A DNA stretch of 64,000 bases, taken from Qipengyuania sediminis (GTDB taxonomy: Bacteria; Pseudomonadota; Alphaproteobacteria; Sphingomonadales; Sphingomonadaceae). The position numbers and the translations under genes are program-made. The notes below the pieces were generated by a model, which was not told the DNA's origin, did no database searches, and saw only the letters and a list, made by a program, of their open reading frames with translations. Of the stretch, positions 25,787-34,503 are shown one piece after another. Within the stretch, counting starts at the first letter, position 1; each line of letters begins with the position of its first letter. The DNA lies in contig NZ_CP037948.1 in the NCBI RefSeq assembly GCF_004358425.1, forward strand, positions 496,001-560,000, given 5' to 3'.

Positions 25787-27730
25787 ATGTCCCGCACCTC
25801 CGCCGGAAGACCCAATCACCCGAGCGGGCAGGACCGCTTCCTGGAAGAGCGCGCGTCCTATACGGTCTCCAGCGCGACGCCCGATCTCGATGCCGGGGTG
25901 GCCGCGATCCGGGAGACGGTGCGGACGCTGAAGCCCAAGCCCGGCGTCTATCGCATGATCGATGCGCGCGGCGATGTGCTCTATGTCGGCAAGGCACGCA
26001 GCCTGAAGGCGCGGGTGGCGAATTACACGCAGGTCAAGGCGCTCTCCAACCGCCTGCGCCGCATGGTCAGCTCTACGCGCGCCATGGAGATCGTCACCAC
26101 CAATTCCGAGGCGGAGGCGCTGCTGCTCGAAGCGCAGCTCATCAAGCGCTACCGCCCGCCGTTCAACGTGCTGCTGCGCGACGACAAGAGCTTCCCCTTC
26201 ATCCTGCTGCGCGCCGATCACGCCTTCCCGCGCATCCAGAAGCACCGCGGCGCGCGCAAGGCCAAGGGCAATTACTACGGCCCCTTCGCGAGCGCGGGGA
26301 GCGTCAACACCACGATCAACGCGCTGCAGAAGCTGTTCCTGCTGAGGAGTTGCACCGACAGCTTCTTCGCCCGGCGCGACCGGCCCTGCCTGCTCTACCA
26401 GATCAAACGCTGCTCGGCCCCCTGCGTGCGGCGGATCGACGAGGCGGGCTATGCCGAGCTAATCGCCGAGGCGAAGGACTTCCTCTCGGGCAAATCCAGC
26501 GCCGTGCAGGCCAAGATCGAGCGCCAGATGGCGGAGGCGGCGGCGAACCTCGATTTCGAGACCGCGGCGATCCTGCGCGATCGGCTACGCGCGGCGACTT
26601 TCATTCAGGGCAGCCAGGCCATCAACGCCAGCGGGGTGGGGGACGCCGACGTCTTCGCGCTTGCCGCCAAGGGCGGGCAGATCGGCATCCAGGCCTTCTT
26701 CATCCGCGGCGGGCAGAACTGGGGCCACCGCGCCTTCTTCCCTTCGCACACCGCCGAGCTGGAGGAGGCGGAGGTGCTGACCGACGTGCTGCTTCAGTTC
26801 TACGAGGAGGTACCGCCGCCGCGCACCATCCTGGTCGATCGCGAACTGCCCGAACGCGAACTGGTCGAGCAGGCGCTGTGCACGCTGGCTGGCAAGGGGG
26901 TGGCGATCTGCATCCCCCAGCGCGGGACGCGCAGAAGGCTGCTGCATCAGGCGCAGCGCAACGCGGTCGAGGCGCTCGAGCGGCGGCTGGCCGAGAGCGG
27001 CACCAAGGCGCGGATCATGCAGGAGATCGCGGAGTTCCTCGAGCTGCCCGAACCGCCCCGCCGCGTCGAAATCTACGACAACAGCCATATCCAGGGCGAC
27101 AAGGCGCTGGGCGCGATGGTGGTGGCGGGGCCCGATGGGTTCGAGAAGGGCCAGTACCGCAAGTTCAACATCAAGACCGCGCGCAGCGATGACGATTTCG
27201 GCATGATGCGCGAGGTGATCGGCCGCCGCTTCGGCCGCGCGATGCAGGAAGACCCGGACCGCGAGAAGGATGGCGTCTGGCCCGATCTGGTGCTGATCGA
27301 CGGCGGCAAGGGGCAGCTGCGCAGCGTTATGGATACGCTGGAGGATCTCGGCATCGAGCATGTCCCCGTGATCGCCATCGCGAAGGGGCCGCATCATGGG
27401 CGCGAGGGGCGCGAGGTGTTCCATTTCCCCGACGGGCGCGAGAAGATGCTGCCGGTGAACAGTCCGGTGCTGTTCCAGCTCCAGCGCTGGCGCGACGAGG
27501 TCCACCGCTTCGCCATCGGCGCGCACCGGGCGAAACGCAGCCGCGCCATCAGCGCCAGCCCGCTCGATGAAATCCCCGGCATCGGCCCGGCACGAAAGCG
27601 CGCCCTGCTGCTGCATTTCGGCACCGCGGGCAAGGTGCGCGCTGCCGCGCTCGATGATCTGAGGCGCGCACCGGGCGTGAGCGTGGCGGTCGCGCAGCAA
27701 GTCTATGATTTCTATCACGCAGGCGGCTAA
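25787..27730 (+). CDS. uvrC: Excinuclease ABC subunit C
   Basis: UvrC makes both incisions in nucleotide excision repair. N-terminal GIY-YIG nuclease (GVYRMIDARGDVLYVGKA), a UvrBC interaction region near the middle, then the RNase H-like endonuclease domain (DNSHIQGDKALGAMVV, LVLIDGGKGQL) and a C-terminal (HhH)2 domain (EIPGIGPARKRALLLHFG). 647 residues, usual length. ATG 25787 with an extended N-terminus of about 40 residues before the GIY-YIG domain. Confidence 0.96.
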   Translation: MSRTSAGRPNHPSGQDRFLEERASYTVSSATPDLDAGVAAIRETVRTLKPKPGVYRMIDARGDVLYVGKARSLKARVANYTQVKALSNRLRRMVSSTRAMEIVTTNSEAEALLLEAQLIKRYRPPFNVLLRDDKSFPFILLRADHAFPRIQKHRGARKAKGNYYGPFASAGSVNTTINALQKLFLLRSCTDSFFARRDRPCLLYQIKRCSAPCVRRIDEAGYAELIAEAKDFLSGKSSAVQAKIERQMAEAAANLDFETAAILRDRLRAATFIQGSQAINASGVGDADVFALAAKGGQIGIQAFFIRGGQNWGHRAFFPSHTAELEEAEVLTDVLLQFYEEVPPPRTILVDRELPERELVEQALCTLAGKGVAICIPQRGTRRRLLHQAQRNAVEALERRLAESGTKARIMQEIAEFLELPEPPRRVEIYDNSHIQGDKALGAMVVAGPDGFEKGQYRKFNIKTARSDDDFGMMREVIGRRFGRAMQEDPDREKDGVWPDLVLIDGGKGQLRSVMDTLEDLGIEHVPVIAIAKGPHHGREGREVFHFPDGREKMLPVNSPVLFQLQRWRDEVHRFAIGAHRAKRSRAISASPLDEIPGIGPARKRALLLHFGTAGKVRAAALDDLRRAPGVSVAVAQQVYDFYHAGG

Positions 27731-27754
27731 ACTGCCCGGCACCCGCGAATTCGC

Positions 27755-27783
27755 TTGACAAGATTTACCGATATGGTTATCTA
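27755..27783 (+). promoter_or_regulatory. Candidate sigma-70-like promoter of the prolyl oligopeptidase gene
   Basis: A perfect TTGACA is at 27755-27760. About 17 nt downstream the region is AT-rich (GGTTATCTATT, 27775-27785), a weak -10. Inside the spacer, ACCGATATGGT at 27767-27777 is a partial palindrome that could be an operator. The gene starts at 27834. Confidence 0.45.
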
Positions 27784-27833
27784 TTGGCGAATCGCAGGTT
27801 AGCTATGCGATCGTGTTTTTGGGGGGACACAGC

Positions 27834-29969
27834 ATGACATCACGGATTATCGACGCGCGCCGGGCCCGTTTCGCGGGGCTGGTCGCGGGACTCGCCGTGC
27901 TTTCGGCGGCGGCACCGGGCGCGGCCCAGACTCCGGCCAGGCCGCGCGCAGTCCCGCTGACCGAGACAGTACACGGCATTTCCTTGCAGGACGAATACCG
28001 CTGGATGGAGGACCCCGCCAACAGCGCCGAGATGCTCGCCTTCGTCGAGGCCGAGAACGCGCGCTTCCGCGCCCTGGTCGACGCGCGGCCCGAGCGGGCG
28101 TGGTTCGATGCGCGGCTGAAAGCGATTTCCTCCGACCTCGACCGCATCGGCGGGATGCAGCAATGCGGCGAGATCGCGCTGTTGCGCCGGGCCCGCGCCG
28201 GTGACCGGACGCCGAAACTCTACCTTCGCGACGCGAAGGGTGGCGAGCGGTTGTTCCTCGATCCCGCCAAGGTGGGGGGCAACGAGCTGTCGGCTTTCGG
28301 GACCTCCAGCTTCTCGCCCGATTGCACGCGCATGGCGGTGCACGTGTCGAACGCGGGCTCCGAAGTGGGCGACGTGCATATCTTCGACGTCGCGACCGGG
28401 CGGGCGCTCGGAACGCCGATCCCGCGCGTCTGGGGCGAGGATCGGCTGACCTTCCTGCCGGGCGAGCGGGTACTTTACGGTCAGATGCTGGAAACCCCTA
28501 TCGACGGCGATGCGCTCAAGGGCGTGACCGCCAAGATCGCCCCGCTCGCCGGGGGGGAGGGCACGGCGGTGATGGGCAATGGCCTGGTAATCAAGCCCGA
28601 GAACTTCCCGGCCATCAATTTCGAAGCGGGCCAGCCCTTCGTCAGTGCAGTGGCCGCCAGCGCGCGGGCTGACAACGAGGTCTATGTCGCGCCGGCCGCC
28701 GGCTTCCTGGCGGGGACGCCGCAATGGCGGCAGGTGGCGAGCCTGGCGGACAAGGTCGGCTATGCCATAACCCGCGGGCAATCGCTTTATGCCTTCACCA
28801 CCAGGACCAATGGCGCAGGGGCGATAGAGCGCCGCGCACTTGCCGCCGATGGCACGCCGGTCGGAACGGCCGAGGTTCTGTTCGCAGGGCGGCCCGACCG
28901 GCTGATCAAGGGCGTGGCGGCCGATCGGGACGGGCTCTACATCCAGACCAGCAACGCCGGGGCCGCGCAGCTCTGGTTCCTCCCCGACGGGGGTGCCCTG
29001 CGCGAGGTCAAGCTGCCTTTTGAAGGGACCATCGTCGGGCTGGAATCCGATGCCGACGGGCGCGGGGTGGTCTTCGGGCTGACCGGCTGGGTGCAGAGCC
29101 TCACCGCCCTGCGCGCGGAGCGCGGCCGCCTGATCGAGACCGGCCTTTCCAGCCAGGTTTGGGACGGGGCCAAGGACATGGCGGTCACCCGGATGGAGGC
29201 GATCAGCAAGGATGGCACGCGCGTGCCGCTGGTCGTCCAGCGCCGCAAGGGTGCGACCGGGCGCACGCCGACGATCGTCGATGCCTATGGCGGCTATGGC
29301 CTCGATACCGTCTATCCCGCCTATGACCGCAATGCGATGGCCTGGCTCGATAAGGGCGGCGCCTTCGCCTATTGCGGCACGCGTGGTGGGGGCGAGCGCG
29401 GGCGCGAATGGCATGAAGGCGGGCGGGGCCCGAACAAGCCCAATGCGATGGACGACCTTGCCGCCTGCGCGCGCAAGCTGACCGAGGCGGGGATCGCGCC
29501 TGAGAAAGGCCCGCTGATCATCGGGGGCAGCATGGGCGGGACGCTGATCCCCACCGCGGCCTTCCGCGATCCGTCGGCCTTCGGCGCGGCAATCACTGCG
29601 GTCGGAGTGGTCAATGCGGCGCGCATCGGCGCGGCGGAGAACGGGGCCAACCAGTTCGATGAGATGGGCAATCCGAACGATCCGGCGCAGTTCCGCGACC
29701 TGGTGGCGATGGACGCCTACCACATGATCACTGAGGCCAAGGCCCCGCCGCCGCCCTCCTTGATGGTCATCGGCCTCAACGACCGGCGAGTCGCCCCGTG
29801 GATGACTGCCAAGTGGGTGGCGCGAGCGCGGGCGAAATGGCCGGACGCGCCGATCTATCTGCGCGGCGATGCCAAGGCCGGTCATGGAATCGGCAGCGGC
29901 GAAGACGTTCGCCGCGCGCAAACCGCGGATATCTATACCTTTGCATGGACCATGCAGACGCCACGCTGA
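27834..29969 (+). CDS. Prolyl oligopeptidase family serine peptidase (S9A)
   Basis: Exported prolyl oligopeptidase-like enzyme of 711 residues. Signal peptide about residues 1-33 (LAVLSAAAPGAAQ). A beta-propeller region (EYRWMEDP, then several blades) precedes an alpha/beta hydrolase domain. The catalytic triad is Ser566 in GGSMGG, Asp650 in GLNDRRV and His684 in GHGIG. It likely cleaves short proline-containing peptides in the periplasm. ATG 27834 has GGGGGGA 6-12 nt upstream; a GTG at 27813 is possible. Confidence 0.92.
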   Translation: MTSRIIDARRARFAGLVAGLAVLSAAAPGAAQTPARPRAVPLTETVHGISLQDEYRWMEDPANSAEMLAFVEAENARFRALVDARPERAWFDARLKAISSDLDRIGGMQQCGEIALLRRARAGDRTPKLYLRDAKGGERLFLDPAKVGGNELSAFGTSSFSPDCTRMAVHVSNAGSEVGDVHIFDVATGRALGTPIPRVWGEDRLTFLPGERVLYGQMLETPIDGDALKGVTAKIAPLAGGEGTAVMGNGLVIKPENFPAINFEAGQPFVSAVAASARADNEVYVAPAAGFLAGTPQWRQVASLADKVGYAITRGQSLYAFTTRTNGAGAIERRALAADGTPVGTAEVLFAGRPDRLIKGVAADRDGLYIQTSNAGAAQLWFLPDGGALREVKLPFEGTIVGLESDADGRGVVFGLTGWVQSLTALRAERGRLIETGLSSQVWDGAKDMAVTRMEAISKDGTRVPLVVQRRKGATGRTPTIVDAYGGYGLDTVYPAYDRNAMAWLDKGGAFAYCGTRGGGERGREWHEGGRGPNKPNAMDDLAACARKLTEAGIAPEKGPLIIGGSMGGTLIPTAAFRDPSAFGAAITAVGVVNAARIGAAENGANQFDEMGNPNDPAQFRDLVAMDAYHMITEAKAPPPPSLMVIGLNDRRVAPWMTAKWVARARAKWPDAPIYLRGDAKAGHGIGSGEDVRRAQTADIYTFAWTMQTPR

Positions 29970-29997
29970 CCACAACGGGAAAGTTCCCCACGCGCCA

Positions 29998-30057
29998 TTT
30001 TTGCGATTGATTCTCATTTAGCCCCGGCTTAGGGCGAATGAGAATTAATCGCAAAAA
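29998..30057. promoter_or_regulatory. Inverted pair of Fur-like boxes upstream of the siderophore receptor
   Basis: Two 21-bp arms, 29998-30018 and 30037-30057, are reverse complements with a single mismatch, separated by 18 nt. Each arm contains TGCGATT joined to ATTCTCATT (or the mirror AATGAGAAT plus AATCGCA), the form of Fur boxes in sphingomonads. The second arm ends 9 nt before the GTG of the receptor gene. I infer iron repression by Fur. Confidence 0.65.
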
Positions 30058-30066
30058 GGAAATCTT

Positions 30067-32244
30067 GTGCTCCTTTCCCCTCGGTCGCGTCTCGTTGCCG
30101 GCGTTTTTATCCTGAGCATTCCCATCACCGCGCGGGCGGCTGTCGACATCGAAGCCAATGGTGGTGAGGACCTCATTGCGGAGGCGATAGGGGATACTGC
30201 CGAAGAGCAAGGCACGGTCCCTGCAGCGGACGAGATCGTCGTCACCGCCACCCGCTCGGGCTCGGCGATCGAGACTTTGCCGGTCAGCGTCTCGGTGGTG
30301 GACGAGGAGACCCTGAACGCGCAGCTGCGCCAGAACCGCAACCTCATCTCGGCGCTGGAAAGTGCGGTACCCGGCCTTAGCATCCAGGCGGGCGAGGACC
30401 GGACAAGTTGCCGTACGCAGCTGCGCAGCCGCAACGTCGCCTTTCAGATCAACGGCGTGCCGGTAAACGAGGACCTGCGGTCGGGCTCGTGCACCGCCCC
30501 CTTCGCGCTCACGCCTTTCGCGATTGAGCGGGTCGAGGTGGTGCGCGGCGGGACCGCGCTCTATGGGGCCGGCGCGCCGGGCGGGATCGTCAATCTCATC
30601 ACCCGCCGCGCATCGGGCTCGGCGCTGGAGATCGATGCGGTGGCGCAGACCTCCTTCAACACCGATACCGCGAAGGACACCTTCTTCACCGACCTCTACG
30701 CCGGGGCGGGGCACGATCTCGGCAGCTTCGACTTTTATGTGGGTGCCGGTTTCACCTCGGGCGGGCGCCCGCGCAGCGCCACCGGGCGGCCGACATATGC
30801 CGCCGCTTTCGAGGCGATCGACCTCGTCGGCGCGTTCGGCCTGGAGCTGGCGGGCGGCGAGCTGCGGCTGACCGCGACCTTCCACGACGAGGACAAGGGC
30901 CGCGAAAACTATCCCGACGGCACCTTCGATCCCGTCACCGGGATCACCAATGTGGTCGAGGTCGCGCCCCATCCGCAGGTCGATGAGGCCGGCGACCGCA
31001 GCGCCACCGCCGCGCTCAGCTACACGCACCCCGAAGTGCTTGGCCATTCGCTCGCGCTCTCGCTGTTCTGGCAGGATCAGCGTATCGTCCAGCGCGACAA
31101 TTTCTACACCGCCGAGTTCGGCGACGACTTCTTCGCCAGCAATCGCGAGAACGCGCGGCTCGGCCTGCGCAGCACCGCGTCGCGGCGCTATGCGCTGGGC
31201 GGCGGCGAGCTCGTCACCTCCTACGGCCTCGATTTCACACACAACAGCTTCTTCCGCTTCACTGTCGATCCGGCGGGCGAAGACCGGATCACCGGCTACA
31301 TCACGCCCGATTTCTACCTTGATACCCTCGCGCCCTTTGCGCAGGTCGAATACAGCCTCGGCCCCGTCACGGTGACGGGCGGCGTGCGGCACGAATGGTA
31401 TTCAGGTGCGATCACGCGCGAAGGGTTCGATCCTGCGCTGCCGCGCGCCGCAACGCCCGGCGATTTCGCCGATAGCGAGCTGACGCTGTGGAACCTCGGC
31501 GCCGTGTTCCGCGTGGCCACTGGCGTCCAGCTTTACGGTGGCTTCAGCCAGGGGGCGGAGCTTTCGCAGCTCGGCCGCGCGGCCCGCGGCGCGCGCGATC
31601 CCGGCGCGATCTCCAACGAACCGGCAACCTCCGATCAGTTCGAGATCGGCCTGCGCGGGCGGCGCGGACCCGTCGGCTTCGGGCTCGCCGCCTATTATTC
31701 GCACAGCGATAGCTCCTCGCAGATCCAGCCCGATCCCAGCTGCGCGGGGGAGAGCTTCTGCCCGCTTATCCCGCTGCGCATTCCCGAGCGCGCCTGGGGG
31801 TTCGAGGCGAACGCCGATTGGGCGGTCACACAAGCCTTCGACCTCTCGGCCGTTCTCACTATCCAGCGCGGCGAGGTCGAGGATCAGGATACGGGCGAGT
31901 TCATCAGCTATTCGACCGATCGCGCGGTGCCCTTGCGCGCTACGCTGCGTGCCGATTGGCGGCCGCTCGCGGGGCTGGAGCTGGGGGCGCAGGTCACGCA
32001 CTACGGCGCATCGGCCTATTTCACGCCGACCGAGGAGGCGGTGGGCTTCGTCGACAGCGAGGCGGTGACGCTGGCAAGTGCGAGCATCGGCTACACCTTC
32101 GGCCCGGTGACGCTCTATGCCGCGGCCGACAACCTGCTGGACGAGGAATATGTGCTGCCGAGCGCGCAGGCCACCGGAGCAGGCTTCACCGATTACGAAG
32201 CACCGGGACGCCGGGTGACGGTGGGCCTGCGTGGCCGGTTCTAG
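30067..32244 (+). CDS. TonB-dependent siderophore receptor
   Basis: Outer-membrane receptor for a ferric siderophore or related iron chelate, 725 residues. Signal peptide (LVAGVFILSIPITARA), TonB box (ADEIVVTATRSG), plug domain with GEDRTSCRTQLRSRN and RVEVVRGGTALYGAGAPGG, then the barrel ending in a C-terminal Phe (GLRGRF). Two Cys pairs could form disulfides. The GTG start is preceded by AAGGAA. The Fur-like palindrome upstream and the overlapping PepSY gene downstream support an iron role. Confidence 0.9.
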   Translation: MLLSPRSRLVAGVFILSIPITARAAVDIEANGGEDLIAEAIGDTAEEQGTVPAADEIVVTATRSGSAIETLPVSVSVVDEETLNAQLRQNRNLISALESAVPGLSIQAGEDRTSCRTQLRSRNVAFQINGVPVNEDLRSGSCTAPFALTPFAIERVEVVRGGTALYGAGAPGGIVNLITRRASGSALEIDAVAQTSFNTDTAKDTFFTDLYAGAGHDLGSFDFYVGAGFTSGGRPRSATGRPTYAAAFEAIDLVGAFGLELAGGELRLTATFHDEDKGRENYPDGTFDPVTGITNVVEVAPHPQVDEAGDRSATAALSYTHPEVLGHSLALSLFWQDQRIVQRDNFYTAEFGDDFFASNRENARLGLRSTASRRYALGGGELVTSYGLDFTHNSFFRFTVDPAGEDRITGYITPDFYLDTLAPFAQVEYSLGPVTVTGGVRHEWYSGAITREGFDPALPRAATPGDFADSELTLWNLGAVFRVATGVQLYGGFSQGAELSQLGRAARGARDPGAISNEPATSDQFEIGLRGRRGPVGFGLAAYYSHSDSSSQIQPDPSCAGESFCPLIPLRIPERAWGFEANADWAVTQAFDLSAVLTIQRGEVEDQDTGEFISYSTDRAVPLRATLRADWRPLAGLELGAQVTHYGASAYFTPTEEAVGFVDSEAVTLASASIGYTFGPVTLYAAADNLLDEEYVLPSAQATGAGFTDYEAPGRRVTVGLRGRF

Positions 32245-33484
32245 CGCCCTGCTGCTGCCCGCGGACGAGGAGGGCCGTCAGACTGTCGCAGCACGCGCGG
32301 ACACGCTGCCCAAGCGTCGACCGCTCAGCTTCGCGCTGCACAGCCTGTTCGGCCTCAAGGTCAGCCTGTTCCTTGCCTTCGTCTGCCTGACGGGCACGAT
32401 CGCAACGGTAGCGCATGAAATCGAATGGCTTTACAAACCGGAGATCCGGGCGAGCGCGCCCGCGCCGCGAGACGCCGATTGGGGGGCGATGTGGGGAGCG
32501 GCCCAGGCTGCTTTCCCGGATGCGAAGATCGCCGGGATCGGCCCCTACGACCGGACCGATGCGGCCTATTTCGTAAAAAGCGTCCACGCGACGGATGCAG
32601 GCGGGACCGACTTCACGATCTATGTCGACCCCGCCACCGCGCGGGTGACGGGGCATGAATACGGGCGCAGCTTCCAGGATTATATGCGCGGGCTGCACTA
32701 TTACCTGTTCCTGCCGGGCGACTGGGGCTTCTATCTCGTCGTCGCGCTCGGGCCGGTGCTGCTGCTGTCGCTGGTGACCGGCCTCTTCGTGTACAAGAAG
32801 TTCTGGCGCGGCTTTCTGAGGCGGCCGCGGTTGCACCGGGGGCTGCGCACGGCGGCGGGCGATCTGCACCGGCTGGTCGGTTTGTGGTCGCTGTGGTTCG
32901 TGGCGATCATCGCGCTCACCTCGGTCTATTACCTGGTGGAGCGCGCTGGTCTCGACTTCGCGAGCACGCCGCCGGCAGCCGCGCCGCTATCGGCAGAGGC
33001 GCGGGGTCCCTCGGCGGGGCAGGTGGGGCGCTGGGCGGCGCTGGCACGCGCCGAGAAGCCGGGGTTCGCCATCACCGGCATCAGCCTGCCCTACGAGCCC
33101 GGCGAGCCCGTCACTGTGCAGGGCCACTGGCGCGCGGTGTTGGTGCGCGAGCGCGCAGACCGCGTCTATATCGACCCCGTCAGCGATCGGGTGCTCGGGG
33201 TGCGGACCGCGCATGAGATGGGGGCGGGCGAACGGCTGCTCGAAACGGTCGATCCCTTGCATTTCGGGACCTTCGGCGGGCTCGTCACCCGGTTGATCTG
33301 GGTCTTGTTCGGGCTCGGCCTTACCGCGCTCGCGGTGACGGGGGCGATTATCTACGCCAAGCGCACGCGGCAGGTGCTGCGCGGCGGGGTGAGCCTCCCG
33401 GCGCTCGATTTTCTCGGCCCTTTCAAATGGCCGAGCGTCGTGCTCACCAGCCTGGTGCCGCTGATCGCCGCCCTCTTCTGGTAA
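32231..33484 (+). CDS. PepSY-associated TM helix protein, iron-uptake partner
   Basis: Inner-membrane protein of the PepSY_TM family, 417 residues, about four transmembrane helices (first at LKVSLFLAFVCLTGTIATVAH). HEIEWL in the first region and LHYYLFLPG, LHRLVGLWSLWF carry His residues likely to bind heme; related proteins reduce ferric siderophores in the membrane. GTG 32231 overlaps the receptor stop by 14 nt, so the two are one operon and presumably share Fur control. The C-terminal helix ends SLVPLIAALFW. Confidence 0.88.
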   Translation: MAGSSALLLPADEEGRQTVAARADTLPKRRPLSFALHSLFGLKVSLFLAFVCLTGTIATVAHEIEWLYKPEIRASAPAPRDADWGAMWGAAQAAFPDAKIAGIGPYDRTDAAYFVKSVHATDAGGTDFTIYVDPATARVTGHEYGRSFQDYMRGLHYYLFLPGDWGFYLVVALGPVLLLSLVTGLFVYKKFWRGFLRRPRLHRGLRTAAGDLHRLVGLWSLWFVAIIALTSVYYLVERAGLDFASTPPAAAPLSAEARGPSAGQVGRWAALARAEKPGFAITGISLPYEPGEPVTVQGHWRAVLVRERADRVYIDPVSDRVLGVRTAHEMGAGERLLETVDPLHFGTFGGLVTRLIWVLFGLGLTALAVTGAIIYAKRTRQVLRGGVSLPALDFLGPFKWPSVVLTSLVPLIAALFW

Positions 33485-33488
33485 GGGA

Positions 33489-34379
33489 TCAGCGCCGCCG
33501 CCGCATCATGCCTTCCTGCGCGACGCTGGCGATGAAGCGGCCATCGCGGGCGAAGATGCGGCCGCGATTGAAACCGCGCCCGCCGCCGCTCCACGGGGAT
33601 TCAGTCGTGTAGAGCAGCCATTCGTCGGCGCGGGCTGGCCCATGAAACCAGATGGCGTGGTCGAGGCTGGCGCCGGTCAGTTCGCCGCGGAACCAGCTGA
33701 GGCCATGCGGCAGCGCGGCGGTGCCGAGCAGCGTATAGTCGCTGACATAAGCAATCGCGGCGCGGTGCAACGCGGGATCGTCGGGCAGCGGGGCAATGGC
33801 GCGGAACCAGCTCTGCGCGCGTGGCGGCGCGGGCCTGCGGTTCATCCAGTGCAGCGTGCCCACTGTCCGCATTTCGATCGGCCGTGGGCGCAGGAACAGC
33901 GCGCGCTGCGCCTCGCTCATCCGCTCGCCGAGCTGATCTGCCAGCGCAAGACGCTGCTCGTGGTCGGGCACGATGTCCTCGGGCGCGGGCACTTCGGGCA
34001 TCTCCGCATCCTGATGCGCGAGCCCCTCTTCCGTGCGCTGGAAGCTGGCGGCGAGCGTCAGGATAGCTTCGCCGTCTTGGCTTGCGACCACCCGGCGGTT
34101 GGCGAAACTGCGCCCGTCGAGATCGCGGGTCACCCCATAGTCGGTGGCGACCCCTTCGGTCCCGCCGCGCAGGAAATAAGCGTGGAGGCTGTGTGCGGCC
34201 ATTCCCTCCGGCGCGCTAGCCTGCGCCGCCTGCAACGCCTGCGCGATCACCTGCCCGCCAAAGACGCGCCCCATGCCGCCGGGCTGGGGTGGGCCGGTGA
34301 AGCGAGCTTCGCCTTCCGGGTGTACCGTCAACAGATTTACGAAGCTGGCGATGAGGGCGGCGGGGGAGGGGTCGGTCAT
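33489..34379 (-). CDS. tesB: Acyl-CoA thioesterase II
   Basis: Double-hotdog thioesterase that hydrolyses medium- to long-chain acyl-CoA. The first hotdog starts FTGPPQPGGMGRVFGGQVIAQAL; the second ends in SDYTLLGTA (catalytic Asp) and SLDHAIWFHGPARADEWLLY. 296 residues, normal for TesB. The stop lies 4 nt from the PepSY stop on the opposite strand. No operon partner is visible; a palindromic repeat lies upstream of its start. Confidence 0.95.
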   Translation of the reverse strand: MTDPSPAALIASFVNLLTVHPEGEARFTGPPQPGGMGRVFGGQVIAQALQAAQASAPEGMAAHSLHAYFLRGGTEGVATDYGVTRDLDGRSFANRRVVASQDGEAILTLAASFQRTEEGLAHQDAEMPEVPAPEDIVPDHEQRLALADQLGERMSEAQRALFLRPRPIEMRTVGTLHWMNRRPAPPRAQSWFRAIAPLPDDPALHRAAIAYVSDYTLLGTAALPHGLSWFRGELTGASLDHAIWFHGPARADEWLLYTTESPWSGGGRGFNRGRIFARDGRFIASVAQEGMMRRRR

Positions 34380-34396
34380 ACTACAACCCCTTTCCA

Positions 34397-34491
34397 GTCG
34401 TCGCCCCGGCCTCCGAGCCGGGGCCCCGCTTCGTCCGACGCAACGATCGAAGTGAAGCGGGGCCCCGGATCAAGTCCGGGGCGACGGCGAC
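34397..34491. repeat. REP-like palindromes, inverted pair (copies 2 and 3)
   Basis: Two related units in inverted orientation. The left one (about 34398-34433) has GTCGCCCCGG..CCGGGGCCCCGCTTC; the right one (about 34451-34486) is GAAGCGGGGCCCCGG..CCGGGGCGAC, the mirror image. The right unit shares the CCCCGGATCAAGTCCGGGG core with copy 1 near base 90. They fill the 124 bp between tesB and hppA and resemble a BIME. Because both flanking genes are on the minus strand, the unit lies between the hppA stop and the tesB start. Confidence 0.7.
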
Positions 34492-34503
34492 ATGGATCTG
34501 CAA

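Noticed and set aside
29998..30057. The long inverted repeat as a Rho-independent terminator of the prolyl oligopeptidase gene
   Set aside because: On the + strand the stem is followed by five A residues and not T residues; the arms match Fur-like boxes and lie just before the receptor start.
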